64,000 bases of DNA from Carnobacterium divergens (GTDB taxonomy: Bacteria > Bacillota > Bacilli > Lactobacillales > Carnobacteriaceae): the NCBI RefSeq assembly GCF_900258435.1, contig NZ_LT992558.1, forward strand, positions 346,866 to 410,865. Reading direction: 5' to 3'. Under the pieces are notes generated by a model that worked only from the letters and a program-made list of their open reading frames with translations, was not told the DNA's origin and made no database searches. A program made the translations under genes and the position numbers. Below are positions 1 to 9,079 of this stretch, in pieces. The stretch's first letter is position 1. The number at the start of each line of letters is the position of its first letter.

Positions 1-108
1 GCAGGAGCACGTGGTGTTGTGAAAATCAACGAAACAGCTGTTCAGGTTATTGTTGGAACCGATGTTGAGTTTATTGCAGATAAATTAAAAAATGAATTAG
101 ATAAATAA
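1..108 (+). CDS. PTS EIIB domain, C-terminal end (partial)
   Basis: The window opens inside an open frame of 35 codons ending in TAA. The visible peptide contains ARGVVKINETAVQVIVGT, which resembles the last strand and helix of an EIIB domain of the glucose/sucrose/N-acetylglucosamine PTS superfamily, and it ends in a charged helix (DKLKNELDK). The phosphorylated cysteine would lie upstream of the window. A strong terminator follows directly, so this is the last gene of its unit and not part of the wal operon. Substrate specificity cannot be read from the tail. Confidence 0.6.
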   Translation, partial: AGARGVVKINETAVQVIVGTDVEFIADKLKNELDK

Positions 109-115
109 AACTAAA

Positions 116-155
116 AAACCCGTGATTTTCAACTTGAAAATCACGGGTTTTTATT
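116..155 (+). terminator. Intrinsic terminator after the PTS gene
   Basis: A perfect stem AAACCCGTGATTTTC / GAAAATCACGGGTTT with a short AACTT loop runs into a T-rich tract. It separates the PTS gene from the walR promoter. Confidence 0.9.
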
Positions 156-215
156 TTAATTGCGGATATTTTTAGATAAGAATAGAGTTATTGATTTGTT
201 AATTTTATGAAAATT

Positions 216-244
216 TTGCACTTCCTACACTGGTTAGGTATAAT
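216..244 (+). promoter_or_regulatory. SigA-type promoter of the walRKHI operon
   Basis: TTGCAC (216-221) and a perfect TATAAT (239-244) are separated by 17 bp, 110 bp upstream of walR. This leaves a leader of about 100 nt. No WalR box (TGTWAH repeats) was recognised nearby. Confidence 0.8.
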
Positions 245-354
245 GGAGGATAGGATGAGCTTACTGGGCAAAAAAATGCATAGTTATCTTTAAGCTGAAC
301 GCAAAATTTGCCATCCGTATTAAACGCTTTATTGAATCCAAGGAGGGTTACAAT

Positions 355-1062
355 ATGAAAAAAATACTAGTAGTAGATGATGAGAAGCCGATTTCAGATA
401 TTGTGAAATTTAATTTAACTAAAGAAGGATATGAAGTTTTTACAGCGTATGATGGAGAAGAAGCCTTAGCGATGGTACCCGATGTGGAACCAGATTTAAT
501 CTTATTAGATTTAATGTTGCCAAAGGTTGATGGTTTAGAAGTGTGTCGTGAAGTTCGTAAAAATTATGATATGCCGATTATTATGGTAACAGCTAAAGAT
601 TCAGAAATCGATAAAGTTTTAGGACTTGAATTAGGAGCAGATGACTATGTTACGAAGCCTTTTTCAAATCGTGAATTAGTAGCGCGAGTTAAAGCCAATT
701 TAAGAAGACACGGTTCAATTGGAACAGCTGTTGTGGAAGAAGAAGACAACAATGAGATTGAAGTAGGTGCGTTAACGGTGCATCCCGATGCCTATATCGT
801 TTCAAAACGTGGTGAAAAAATTGAATTGACGCATCGCGAATTTGAATTGCTGCACTATTTAGCAAAACATCTAGGACAAGTTATGACAAGAGAACATTTG
901 TTGCAAACGGTTTGGGGATATGACTATTTTGGTGATGTTCGAACAGTCGATGTAACCGTAAGACGTTTAAGAGAAAAAATTGAAGACAATCCTAGTCATC
1001 CAGCTTGGTTAGTAACAAGACGTGGTGTTGGGTACTATTTGAGAAACCCTGAACAGGAGTAA
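355..1062 (+). CDS. walR: Response regulator WalR (YycF/VicR)
   Basis: OmpR/PhoB-family response regulator of 235 residues. The receiver domain (about 1-120) has the acidic pair D8-D9, the phospho-acceptor D52 in LLDLMLP, and a conserved TAKD...YVTKPF stretch. The C-terminal winged helix (about 130-230) ends with the typical RGVGYYLR motif. A strong AAGGAGGG site precedes the ATG. In Firmicutes WalR is the essential regulator of peptidoglycan hydrolase genes and is phosphorylated by WalK. It is first in an operon with walK, walH and walI, 6 bp before walK, and is driven by the promoter at 216-244. Confidence 0.97.
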   Translation: MKKILVVDDEKPISDIVKFNLTKEGYEVFTAYDGEEALAMVPDVEPDLILLDLMLPKVDGLEVCREVRKNYDMPIIMVTAKDSEIDKVLGLELGADDYVTKPFSNRELVARVKANLRRHGSIGTAVVEEEDNNEIEVGALTVHPDAYIVSKRGEKIELTHREFELLHYLAKHLGQVMTREHLLQTVWGYDYFGDVRTVDVTVRRLREKIEDNPSHPAWLVTRRGVGYYLRNPEQE

Positions 1063-1068
1063 TCGTTC

Positions 1069-2904
1069 ATGAATAAACGAATTAAAATTTTTCAATCCAT
1101 CCATTTTAAAATTGTTATTGTATTTGTATTTCTGTTAATCGTAGCGCTAGAAATTATTGGTGCTTATTTTGTCGGACAATTGGAAACACAAATGGTTGAT
1201 AATTTTCAAGAACAAATGAGGCTAAGAGTGGGATTTTTGGATAACAATCTGCAACCCTTATTAAAAAAGCCCGATTCCAAAAATTTTGAATCGGATGTTA
1301 GGAGATTGTTAACGGACTTCTCGGCTAAAAATGTCATTAAAGCAGAAGTGATAGATGGGAAATATTATATTGTTGGGACAAGTGATTACCAAGAAAACAT
1401 GGTAGGACGCAAATCTACGGACTTTGACGTTAAGCAGGCATTGTTAGTTGGAAGTGAAATAACAAGGCAGTATTCAGACGAAAGCACCAATGAACGTGTT
1501 TGGAAATTGGTTGTGCCGATTATTTCAGATGACAATAAGGTGCTAGGAGTCATTAATTTAGAGTCGAATATTGAATCAGTATACGATCAAATTAACGATA
1601 TTACGCTCATTTTCTTTAGAGCATCAATGATTGCAGCGGTGGTTACAGTCATTTTAGCGCTGTTTATTTCCCGGGCAATAACGAAACCTATTTCCGAAAT
1701 GAAAAAACAAGCGATTCAAATGGCTGAAGGAGATTATTCCGGACAAGTGAAGATTTACGGACAAGATGAACTTGGTCAGTTGTCACTGGCTGTTAATAAC
1801 CTTTCTACAAAAGTAGAAGAAGCACAAGAATCGACAGAAGCGGAGAGACGTAGGTTAGATGGTGTGCTAGCACATATGTCAGATGGTGTTGTGGCTACAG
1901 ATCGTCGTGGGAAAGTCGTTATTATCAACGAAACAGCGTTGGATTTACTGAATTTAACACAAGATTACGCTTTAGGACACTCTATTTTAGAAATTCTAAA
2001 AATCGAGCATCATTTTACGTTCCGTCAGTTGTTAGAAACACAAGAAGAGTTGATATTGGATTTCTCAACAGAAGAGAATGAAGTGACTTTACGTGGTGAA
2101 TTTTCATTGATTCAAAGAGAGACTGGATTTATTAGCGGTTTAGTTTGTGTGTTACATGATATTACGGAACAAGAAAAAGTGGAGCGTGAACGTCGTGACT
2201 TTGTATCAAATGTCTCTCATGAATTGAGAACGCCATTAACCAGTATGAGAAGTTATTTAGAAGCATTGAATGATGGGGCATGGAAGGATCCTGAAATCGC
2301 ACCTAAATTCTTAGCAGTTACTCAAGAAGAAACAGATCGCATGATCCGCATGATTAGTGATTTGCTAAATCTTTCGCGAATGGATGCAGGAAAAGATGTT
2401 CTTTCATTGGAATATGTCAATATCAATGAATTGTTTAGCCATGTGCTAAATCGGTTTGATATGATGATTCAATCCAATGACAAACCTGAAAAACCTTTTG
2501 TCATTAAACGCGAATTTACCAAACGTGATTTATGGGTTGAAGTTGATGCGGATAAAATGATTCAAGTAATGGATAATATTATGAATAACGCTATCAAGTA
2601 TTCGCCAGCAGGAGGAACCATTACATGCCGATTGGTTGAAACGCACAATAGTGTTGTTTTAAGCATAGCCGACGAAGGCTTAGGAGTTCCTAAAAAGGAT
2701 ATTCCGCATGTCTTTGACCGTTTCTTTAGAGTAGATAAAGCCCGTGCTAGATCAATGGGTGGAACAGGGCTAGGTTTAGCAATTTCAAAAGAAGTTGTAC
2801 AAAAACATGGTGGGAAAATTTGGTTAGAAAGTGCTGAAAATGTAGGATCAACCTTTTTCATTGCCTTACCTTATGTTCCATATGAGGAGGATGAATGGGA
2901 ATGA
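1069..2904 (+). CDS. walK: Sensor histidine kinase WalK (YycG/VicK)
   Basis: Membrane histidine kinase of 611 residues. Order of parts: first membrane helix (about 14-35), extracellular Cache/PAS-like sensor, second helix (about 180-203), HAMP, cytoplasmic PAS (about 260-370), HisKA with H384 in NVSHELRTPLT, and an HATPase_c domain with N, G1 (DEGLGVP) and G2 (GGTGLGLAI) boxes. The two-helix plan with a large loop is the Bacillus/Enterococcus form, not the single-helix streptococcal form. It phosphorylates WalR. The 3' end overlaps walH, suggesting coupled translation. Confidence 0.97.
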   Translation: MNKRIKIFQSIHFKIVIVFVFLLIVALEIIGAYFVGQLETQMVDNFQEQMRLRVGFLDNNLQPLLKKPDSKNFESDVRRLLTDFSAKNVIKAEVIDGKYYIVGTSDYQENMVGRKSTDFDVKQALLVGSEITRQYSDESTNERVWKLVVPIISDDNKVLGVINLESNIESVYDQINDITLIFFRASMIAAVVTVILALFISRAITKPISEMKKQAIQMAEGDYSGQVKIYGQDELGQLSLAVNNLSTKVEEAQESTEAERRRLDGVLAHMSDGVVATDRRGKVVIINETALDLLNLTQDYALGHSILEILKIEHHFTFRQLLETQEELILDFSTEENEVTLRGEFSLIQRETGFISGLVCVLHDITEQEKVERERRDFVSNVSHELRTPLTSMRSYLEALNDGAWKDPEIAPKFLAVTQEETDRMIRMISDLLNLSRMDAGKDVLSLEYVNINELFSHVLNRFDMMIQSNDKPEKPFVIKREFTKRDLWVEVDADKMIQVMDNIMNNAIKYSPAGGTITCRLVETHNSVVLSIADEGLGVPKKDIPHVFDRFFRVDKARARSMGGTGLGLAISKEVVQKHGGKIWLESAENVGSTFFIALPYVPYEEDEWE

Positions 2905-4232
2905 AAAGCATGCATTTTATTCGAGGATTTTTGATTTTTCTAGTCGCCTTAAGTTTAGTATTAACGTGGGCGATTTGGACAATGCCAGGAAAAGATGAAA
3001 AAAAAGCGAATAGCAATACGAGTAAACTCTCAGAAATTACCGTTTCTAGAAAAGACAATGAAGTCTTTGTTCCGACAATGGTTGTTCTCCATAAAAACAA
3101 CATGAAGGAATTGACGGTAGATACTGACATAATGAGAAATTTTAACAAAGAATTTGCAACATGGTCATTTGCTTCGATTGATTCTTCAGAAGTATATTCA
3201 GGAGAAGACTACACTGAGAAACTTTCAGAAAATAATAATGTTGAGCTTGTTTTTCCAAATGAATTGCCATTAGGGTTATTTAGTAAGTTTTTTGGGAAAC
3301 TAGCAAATGTCTATAAAAATGAAACCTTCCAAAGAATTACTGTTTCATTAGATGATCCCACTAGCATTCATTTTTACAATGACCGCGAACAGAAAATTTA
3401 CTCAGGTGAGCTAGAGAATGGCGATAAGAAAAAACTTAATGAGCTGTTAGATGCTGATGATAAAAACTACACATCGGTTTCTCTTCAAAAGCTAGGAAGT
3501 AAGTACGTGTACCTGCCAACAGAAGAAGTGAAATTGCCACAGTATGCGTATATGGTAGAAACACAACCCAATAGTTTCTTCATTTATCGTTTGTTTGATG
3601 ATACCTCTGAAGTCAAAGAATCAACTGCAGAGGCAGGTTATGAACAATTCAATGATAATATTAGCCGAATGAAAGTAAGTCAATCTACGAATATTTTGTC
3701 GTATTATCGTAATCGAACAACTACAAACAAACTTGATTTAGTTGATATGCTGAAAAGTAGTTTCTATGAATTACAAAAATATGAAAATTGGCCTGGATCC
3801 GTTCATTATTTTAATTACAATAACCAAAAACAACAAGCCATCTACAGGCGTTACATTGAAGGATATCCAATTTTTAGCAACACTAGTCAAACTAGCACGA
3901 ATGAAGACGATTTGGGAGCGACTTATATTACCGTATCAGAAAATGGGTTATCACAATTGCAAGTGCCTTTAATTGTTGCTCAGACTCCTTTATCGGATAA
4001 AGAAGACGAAAAACAGTTGGCAAAAGGCAGCGATATTTTAGCTTCCTTGAATCAAGTTGGAATTGAAAATGAACAAATCGAAGGTCTTGAAATTGGGTAT
4101 TGTTGGACGAATAGTAAAGAGTCTAGTCGTGTTGTCGATCTTGAACCTAGTTGGTATGCATGTATCAATGGAGTCTGGTTAAACGCAGAAAGTTTAATTA
4201 GACAAAAAGGAGGAGCTACAGATGGACTTTAA
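2895..4232 (+). CDS. walH: WalRK regulator WalH (YycH)
   Basis: Membrane-anchored protein of 445 residues with one N-terminal helix (about 10-28, including FLVALSLVLTWAIWT) and a large extracytoplasmic domain, the YycH architecture. In Bacillus it restrains WalK together with WalI through transmembrane contacts. ATG 2895 lies 4 nt after GAGGAGG; ATG 2901 is an alternative that overlaps the walK stop as ATGA, so the exact start is open by two residues. The gene overlaps walI at its 3' end. Confidence 0.93.
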   Translation: MGMKSMHFIRGFLIFLVALSLVLTWAIWTMPGKDEKKANSNTSKLSEITVSRKDNEVFVPTMVVLHKNNMKELTVDTDIMRNFNKEFATWSFASIDSSEVYSGEDYTEKLSENNNVELVFPNELPLGLFSKFFGKLANVYKNETFQRITVSLDDPTSIHFYNDREQKIYSGELENGDKKKLNELLDADDKNYTSVSLQKLGSKYVYLPTEEVKLPQYAYMVETQPNSFFIYRLFDDTSEVKESTAEAGYEQFNDNISRMKVSQSTNILSYYRNRTTTNKLDLVDMLKSSFYELQKYENWPGSVHYFNYNNQKQQAIYRRYIEGYPIFSNTSQTSTNEDDLGATYITVSENGLSQLQVPLIVAQTPLSDKEDEKQLAKGSDILASLNQVGIENEQIEGLEIGYCWTNSKESSRVVDLEPSWYACINGVWLNAESLIRQKGGATDGL

Positions 4233-5088
4233 ACGAATAGAGATTATTTTTACCATTACATTTCTATGCTTAAATATCTTTTTGCTCTCTTCTTATTTGG
4301 ACAAAAATAAAATTGTATCGTATCAAAATGACAGTAGCTTGAAAATCAATACTTTGGAAGAAATGAAGAAGGAATCAATTGAAGTACCTTCAAAATTATC
4401 GGATGAGAAAATAGCGGTTCCCTTTGTTAAAGCTGAAAATGAAGATCTTTTAGAACAAAATTTATCAAAACTAAACAAACAAACAGTCAAACGGATGGAA
4501 AGTAGCAATTTATTATACAGTATTTTAACGAGTTCTTTTGAATTGATGCCAGCAGGACGTGAGTTTAAGCGTTCTGATTTAGCAAAAGTGGATGAATTTA
4601 TTAAAAATGATCAAATTCTTTTTGGTAGTGAGTATCAATATTTCAAATTTACTCCAGATAAAAAAGAGTTGGTGTATACTCAAGTTGCCAATAACATTCC
4701 AATCACAGATGGAACGGGCCAAATTACCTTCCATTTAGATAATGATAACCGTATTATTTCTTATGAACAAACCTATGCAGGACCTGTGAAGGTGACGGGT
4801 AAAAGTCGTGAGTTGATTTCTGAGAAGCGAGCTGTTGAATTGCTTTATCAAAATAGCGAAGTTCAAGCAAACAGTGAAGTTCGCAAGCCGATTTTAAGCT
4901 ATCATCGAACATTAAGTCTAAAAGATTTAAGTATTTATGGACCTATTTGGTATATTGAAGTGAAAACGTCGAATGAAGTAAAAATTAAACTTGTAAATGC
5001 CATTGATGGATCAATTATTAAAGATTTGTCTAGTCGAACAGATGGAACTGATTCAGCTAGTGATGTGTCGGATGGGAATATGGAATAA
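4222..5088 (+). CDS. walI: WalRK regulator WalI (YycI)
   Basis: Protein of 288 residues with one N-terminal membrane helix (about 7-25) and an extracytoplasmic YycH/YycI-like domain. AAGGAGG precedes the ATG inside the end of walH, an 11-bp overlap. It is the partner of WalH in modulating WalK. A terminator follows at 5092, so the walRKHI transcript probably ends here and walJ has its own promoter. Confidence 0.92.
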   Translation: MDFKRIEIIFTITFLCLNIFLLSSYLDKNKIVSYQNDSSLKINTLEEMKKESIEVPSKLSDEKIAVPFVKAENEDLLEQNLSKLNKQTVKRMESSNLLYSILTSSFELMPAGREFKRSDLAKVDEFIKNDQILFGSEYQYFKFTPDKKELVYTQVANNIPITDGTGQITFHLDNDNRIISYEQTYAGPVKVTGKSRELISEKRAVELLYQNSEVQANSEVRKPILSYHRTLSLKDLSIYGPIWYIEVKTSNEVKIKLVNAIDGSIIKDLSSRTDGTDSASDVSDGNME

Positions 5089-5091
5089 ATG

Positions 5092-5123
5092 AACAAGCTT
5101 CCTAAAATGAAGCTTGTTTTTTT
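5092..5123 (+). terminator. Intrinsic terminator after walI
   Basis: AACAAGCTT / AAGCTTGTT stem with a 9-nt loop, followed by T7. It separates walRKHI from walJ. Confidence 0.85.
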
Positions 5124-5146
5124 AGTTAAATATAACCTTTCCTTAT

Positions 5147-5174
5147 TTGCATTCCTCCATTTTTGATGTAAACT
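5147..5174 (+). promoter_or_regulatory. Probable promoter of walJ
   Basis: TTGCAT and TAAACT with 16-bp spacing, 32 bp before the walJ start. It lies immediately after the walI terminator, which fits independent expression of walJ. Confidence 0.5.
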
Positions 5175-5205
5175 ATAGAAGATAGATTGAGGAGGCACTA
5201 GTTTC

Positions 5206-6018
5206 ATGATGATGGAGAATAATCAAGGATTAAAAGTCAGTATTCTAGCGAGTGGCAGCTCAGGAAATGTGACGTATATAGAGTCCGCCAATCAACGATT
5301 ATTGGTAGACAGTGGGTTAAGTGGGAAAAAAGTAACCGAATTAATGAAGCAAATTGATCGCGATATTGCAGATGTTGATGGGATATTGGTTACACATGAA
5401 CATCGTGACCATATTCACGGAGTAGGCGTCTTGGCTCGCAAATACAAGCTTGACGTATATGCAAATGAAAAAACATGGGCAGCAATGTCCCCTATTATTG
5501 GCGAAGTCAAAACAGAACAAAAACATATTTTTGAAATGGGCAAAGTAATGACAATCGGTGACATTGACGTGGAAAGCTTCGGCGTTTCTCATGATGCGGT
5601 GGAACCCCAATTTTATTGCTTCCATAAAAACAATAAACGTTTTGCAATGTTAACAGATACAGGTTATGTAAGTGACCGTATGCGAGGTGTGATTCAAAAT
5701 GCAGATGCGTATCTTTTTGAAAGCAATCATGATTTAGAGATGCTTAGAATGGGCCAATACCCGTGGTCTTTAAAACAGCGTATCTTAGGCGATAAAGGAC
5801 ATTTATCAAATGAAGATGGCGCAATTGCTATGGCGGATGTATTAGGAGACGCAACTAAGCGAATTTATTTAGGACATTTAAGCAAGGATAACAATATTAA
5901 AGAATTGGCACATATGACGGCAACGGATATTTTAAAAGAAAAAGGGACAGGTGTTAATGAGACCTTTACTATCTATGATACAGACCCAGAAGTAGCCTCT
6001 CCGTTATTTAATGTATAA
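5206..6018 (+). CDS. walJ: MBL-fold hydrolase WalJ (YycJ)
   Basis: Metallo-beta-lactamase-fold protein of 270 residues. The zinc motif HxHxDH is visible as [10 protein letters not shown], followed by further ligands (FGVSHD, DTGYV, GHLSKDN). YycJ/WalJ is a 5'-3' exonuclease-like protein co-located with walRK and linked to mismatch repair and to coordination of division with replication. The ATG at 5206 follows GAGGAGG; the next in-frame ATGs at 5209 and 5212 are less well spaced. It has its own promoter and terminator, unlike the fully co-transcribed locus of Bacillus. Confidence 0.93.
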   Translation: MMMENNQGLKVSILASGSSGNVTYIESANQRLLVDSGLSGKKVTELMKQIDRDIADVDGILVTHEHRDHIHGVGVLARKYKLDVYANEKTWAAMSPIIGEVKTEQKHIFEMGKVMTIGDIDVESFGVSHDAVEPQFYCFHKNNKRFAMLTDTGYVSDRMRGVIQNADAYLFESNHDLEMLRMGQYPWSLKQRILGDKGHLSNEDGAIAMADVLGDATKRIYLGHLSKDNNIKELAHMTATDILKEKGTGVNETFTIYDTDPEVASPLFNV

Positions 6019-6023
6019 AATAA

Positions 6024-6061
6024 AGTCTCTGCATAAGTAAAATTATGTCAGAGCTTTTTTT
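6024..6061 (+). terminator. Imperfect terminator after walJ
   Basis: AGTCTCTGCATAA pairs imperfectly with TTATGTCAGAGCT, then a T-rich run. It precedes htrA by about 155 bp. Confidence 0.7.
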
Positions 6062-6216
6062 CATACCACAAAATAATGTGAAACCTTATCGATTTTGAAG
6101 AAACTGTGATAGAATTAATAGAAGAATAGCGTATTTTTTCCTATAATATTCATATAAAATTCAAAAATTGAAGGTACACTAAGAGTATAAAATACAACTA
6201 AAGAGGTGGATGAAAA

Positions 6217-7650
6217 GTGAGATACGATGCAAATGGAAATCTTATTCCAGAAGAAAATAATCAAACAGAAGTAGAAAAAAATGAATTCGTAAGTTCAGAA
6301 AATGAAGCTAAAATATCGCAAGAATCTTCTCAAAATGTTTCACGGGAAACACCAAAAGAAACACCTAAAAGAGCTTCATCAAGCTCTTCGACGAATGGAA
6401 ACGGTGGAAATGGAGGCGGTCGTCCGCCAAAAGAACCAGCAACGAATCCACCACGTAAATCGGGTGGTTCTTGGAAGAGTGGCTTAATCGGTGGACTAAT
6501 TGGTGGTTTGATTATCGCTTTAGTCGGTGGTGGATTAGCATTCTCTTATCTACCAAAAGATAATAGCTCAGTACCAGACACTACAACCAATAAAGGCAAC
6601 GTTGTAACGAGTAATGTCAAAGCAAACGTAACGACAGATACAACAAAGGCCGTTGAGCAAGTAGAAGATGCTGTGGTTTCAGTAGCGAATATGCAAAAAC
6701 AAAACCAACAAGGAATGCTTGGTGGGGATTACAGCCAATCTAAAAGCAACGATAGTTCAAATTTAGAAACAACAAGTGAAGGTAGTGGCGTTATCTATAA
6801 AAAAGATGGCGATACGGCTTACGTTGTAACAAATAACCATGTAATCAACGGTTCAGATGCTGTTGAAGTCATTTTAAAAGATGGCACTAAAGTTCAAGCC
6901 AAAGTTATTGGATCGGATGTTTGGACAGATTTAGCAGTTTTATCAATCCCTTCTGAAAAAGTAAAAACGGTAGCGACATTTGGTGATTCAGATAGCATCA
7001 AAGTGGGCGAACCAGCAATCGCAATCGGCTCACCTCTTGGAACAAACTTTGCGACTTCTGTTACACAAGGAATTATTTCTGCGAAAAACAGAACCGTTGC
7101 AATGGACATTAACGAAGATGGCGTAGAAGATTGGGATATGACTGCTATCCAAACAGATGCTGCAATCAACCCAGGAAACTCTGGTGGGGCTCTAATCAAC
7201 ATCGCAGGACAAGTCATCGGAATCAATTCAATGAAAATTTCACAAGACACAGTTGAAGGAATGGGCTTTGCGATTCCAAGTAACGACGTTGTGAAAATTA
7301 TTAGCGAATTAGAGAAAAATGGCGAAATCGTTCGTCCAGTATTAGGCGTTTCGCTTCGTGATCTATCACAAATTTCTGCACAACAACAAGAACGTGTGCT
7401 TAAATTACCTGAAAAAGTAACAGAAGGTGTCGTTATTACGGATGTACAAACGAACTCAGCAGCAGAAAAAGCTGGTTTAAAACAATACGACACAATCGTT
7501 GAAATCAATGGCACACCAGTGACAGACAATGTGTCTCTAAGAAAAGTAATTTATAACTTAAAAGTTGGGGATAAAGTTGATGTGAAATATTACCGAGATG
7601 GTAAAGAAGCAACGGCTAATGTTACGATGGAAGCTTCAAAAAGCCTTTAA
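6217..7650 (+). CDS. htrA: Surface serine protease/chaperone HtrA
   Basis: HtrA/DegP-family protease of 477 residues. A charged, Ser/Gly-rich cytoplasmic N-terminus precedes a glycine-rich membrane helix (about 90-113). The trypsin-like domain carries H208 (NNHVIN), D238 (WTDLAVL) and S322 (NPGNSGGAL). A C-terminal PDZ domain (about 385-470) follows. It degrades or refolds misfolded exported proteins on the outer face of the membrane. The start is GTG 6217, 7 nt after AAGAGGTGG; the ATG at 6210 is out of frame. The location next to walJ is the conserved arrangement. No CtsR or CssR box was recognised upstream. Confidence 0.96.
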   Translation: MRYDANGNLIPEENNQTEVEKNEFVSSENEAKISQESSQNVSRETPKETPKRASSSSSTNGNGGNGGGRPPKEPATNPPRKSGGSWKSGLIGGLIGGLIIALVGGGLAFSYLPKDNSSVPDTTTNKGNVVTSNVKANVTTDTTKAVEQVEDAVVSVANMQKQNQQGMLGGDYSQSKSNDSSNLETTSEGSGVIYKKDGDTAYVVTNNHVINGSDAVEVILKDGTKVQAKVIGSDVWTDLAVLSIPSEKVKTVATFGDSDSIKVGEPAIAIGSPLGTNFATSVTQGIISAKNRTVAMDINEDGVEDWDMTAIQTDAAINPGNSGGALINIAGQVIGINSMKISQDTVEGMGFAIPSNDVVKIISELEKNGEIVRPVLGVSLRDLSQISAQQQERVLKLPEKVTEGVVITDVQTNSAAEKAGLKQYDTIVEINGTPVTDNVSLRKVIYNLKVGDKVDVKYYRDGKEATANVTMEASKSL

Positions 7651-7655
7651 AATAC

Positions 7656-7690
7656 AAAAGACCTAAATCTTGATTGATTTAGGTCTTTTT
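7656..7690. terminator. Bidirectional terminator between htrA and the hydrolase gene
   Basis: AAAAGACCTAAATC / GATTTAGGTCTTTT stem with A and T tracts on the two sides, so it can serve htrA (+) and the convergent hydrolase gene (-). Confidence 0.85.
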
Positions 7691-7694
7691 CTAT

Positions 7695-8618
7695 TTAAAG
7701 ATGTCTGTTCAGCCAATTTAGTAAATCTTGATAGACAAGCAAGTAAGAATCTTCCATTAAAATTTCATGTCGCAATTCCGGGTATGTGCAAAGGGTAATG
7801 TCTGTAAATTGCGCGTCTTCCAACTCATGAAAAACCTTTCGAACGCCTTTTCCCATACCACCAACTGGATCTTGATCCCCAGAAATTACTAAAATAGGAA
7901 GCTCAGTTGGAATAGTAGTTGCCCATCCTTTTTTGGTGCCATCGTTGAGTAACGTGAAGAGCGTTAAAAAGCCATTGTTTGTAAAAATAAAACCTGTTTG
8001 AGGATGCTCTTCATACCAAGCGACATTCTGTTGGTTTTTTGACAACCAATTAAAATCAGAACCAGTTTCCTCAAAATAAGCGCTAAAATTACCAAAAGCT
8101 AATTTATCCACAAGTGGATTGCGTGTTTTAGGACTTATTTTATTTAATAACGTTAAAGGACTTAAAATAAAGTTTAATTCAGGCTTTGGACCACTAGTCC
8201 CCATTAAAATTGCGCCATCTATCGTATCCCCATATTCCTGAAGAAAGTTACGAACAATAAAGGAGCCCATGCTATGCCCCATTAAAAAATAGGGCAAATG
8301 AGGGTAGTCTAGTTTAATTAAATCATGAAGTTTCTTAATATCTTCAATTACGTGCTGTTTCCCGTTTCCTTTTGAAAAATACCCACGATCTTCAACCGTA
8401 GCAACAGAGTCGCCATGTCCTAAATGATCATTTCCGACTACAAGAAATTGATTTTCTGATAGATAACGAGCAAAATCATCATACCGATCAATAAATTCAG
8501 CCATACCGTGACTAATTTGCAAAATAGCTTTTGGTGTACCAAGGGGTCGCCAGATACTTGCTGAAATAAGTGTTTCCTGATTATGAGATAAGTACGTGAT
8601 TCGTTCTTTTACGATGAT
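7695..8618 (-). CDS. Alpha/beta hydrolase, lysophospholipase-like, with apparent ATC start
   Basis: Serine hydrolase of the monoacylglycerol lipase/PldB group. The nucleophile elbow is GHSMGS; the acid is probably in GDQDPVGG and the catalytic His in LRHEIL. The first conventional start is TTG 8522 (276 codons), but it would remove the conserved N-terminal strands. The frame stays open upstream and reads ERITYLSHNQETL...WRPLGTPKAI, typical of the family, back to a strong AAAGGAGG at 8625-8632. The only codons suitably spaced from that site are two ATCs (8618-8616 and 8615-8613). ATC initiation is inferred; TTG 8522 is the fallback. Convergent with htrA, sharing a terminator. Confidence 0.8.
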   Translation of the reverse strand: MIVKERITYLSHNQETLISASIWRPLGTPKAILQISHGMAEFIDRYDDFARYLSENQFLVVGNDHLGHGDSVATVEDRGYFSKGNGKQHVIEDIKKLHDLIKLDYPHLPYFLMGHSMGSFIVRNFLQEYGDTIDGAILMGTSGPKPELNFILSPLTLLNKISPKTRNPLVDKLAFGNFSAYFEETGSDFNWLSKNQQNVAWYEEHPQTGFIFTNNGFLTLFTLLNDGTKKGWATTIPTELPILVISGDQDPVGGMGKGVRKVFHELEDAQFTDITLCTYPELRHEILMEDSYLLVYQDLLNWLNRHL

Positions 8619-8654
8619 AAAAACCTCCTTTAAAACAATAAATGAATTACTATG

Positions 8655-8682
8655 ATTGTATCATAAAACCAATTGTTCACAA
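8655..8682 (-). promoter_or_regulatory. Promoter of the hydrolase gene
   Basis: On the minus strand TTGTGA and TACAAT are spaced by 16 bp, about 25 bp before the Shine-Dalgarno sequence. Transcription from here gives a leader that covers the ribosome site and the ATC codons, supporting a start upstream of TTG 8522. Confidence 0.6.
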
Positions 8683-8719
8683 ACGACTATTCTGAGAAAA
8701 ACAGACAGTTAAAGAAAAT

Positions 8720-9056
8720 TGTGGATAAGAAAATCAAAAAAGTAATGAACATTGGGGATAAGTACTGTAAAATGAAAGATAGTAGGATTGTGGAGTGCAT
8801 AACTTATCCACAAAAAAAAGGAGGTCCTGTGGATGAAACCGATTTATGCTTGTCACGAACACATTGAAGAAGCGCTTGATGACGCTGTTTATACAGGTTT
8901 TGAGATGCCTGTATTAGAGCAGTTTACCCCTGTGGATAACGAACAAACAAAATGTACTTATTGCAAAAGTCAACCCATATATATGGTGGCGAATTTCTGT
9001 TCGCCTACCAAATCATGATATGAAATTGTGGACATGTGGATAACTTCTGTGGATAA
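8720..9056. promoter_or_regulatory. DnaA-box cluster
   Basis: Five perfect DnaA boxes, TTATCCACA or its complement TGTGGATAA, lie at 8720-8728, 8804-8812 (opposite orientation), 8931-8939, 9035-9043 and 9048-9056. One-mismatch boxes are at 8753-8761 and 8828-8836. The last two perfect boxes are 13 bp apart in tandem just before rlmH. The boxes span the upstream region, coding region and downstream region of the CxxH/CxxC gene. They could be a DnaA titration or regulatory cluster; no AT-rich unwinding element or dnaA gene is in the window. Confidence 0.75.
8833..9018 (+). CDS. CxxH/CxxC small protein (YyzF-like)
   Basis: 61-residue protein with a CHEH motif (residues 7-10) and a CTYC motif (about 43-46), spaced as a small metal-binding ribbon. 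A conserved CxxH/CxxC family of this size is found between htrA and rlmH in Bacillales and relatives, matching this location. AAAAGGAGG lies 9 nt upstream of the ATG. Function is unknown; zinc binding is inferred from the motifs. Two DnaA boxes overlap the gene (8828-8836 and 8931-8939), which constrains its codons. Confidence 0.8.
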   Translation: MKPIYACHEHIEEALDDAVYTGFEMPVLEQFTPVDNEQTKCTYCKSQPIYMVANFCSPTKS

Positions 9057-9079
9057 CCTGTGATTAAAGGAGAGAAACT

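Noticed and set aside
6894..7529. Minus-strand frame of 211 codons
   Set aside because: Antisense to htrA; composition is what the GC pattern of the coding strand produces.
8673..8867. TTG-started frame of 64 codons before the CxxH/CxxC gene
   Set aside because: No ribosome site, low-complexity Lys-rich product, overlaps the true gene in another frame and is rich in DnaA boxes.
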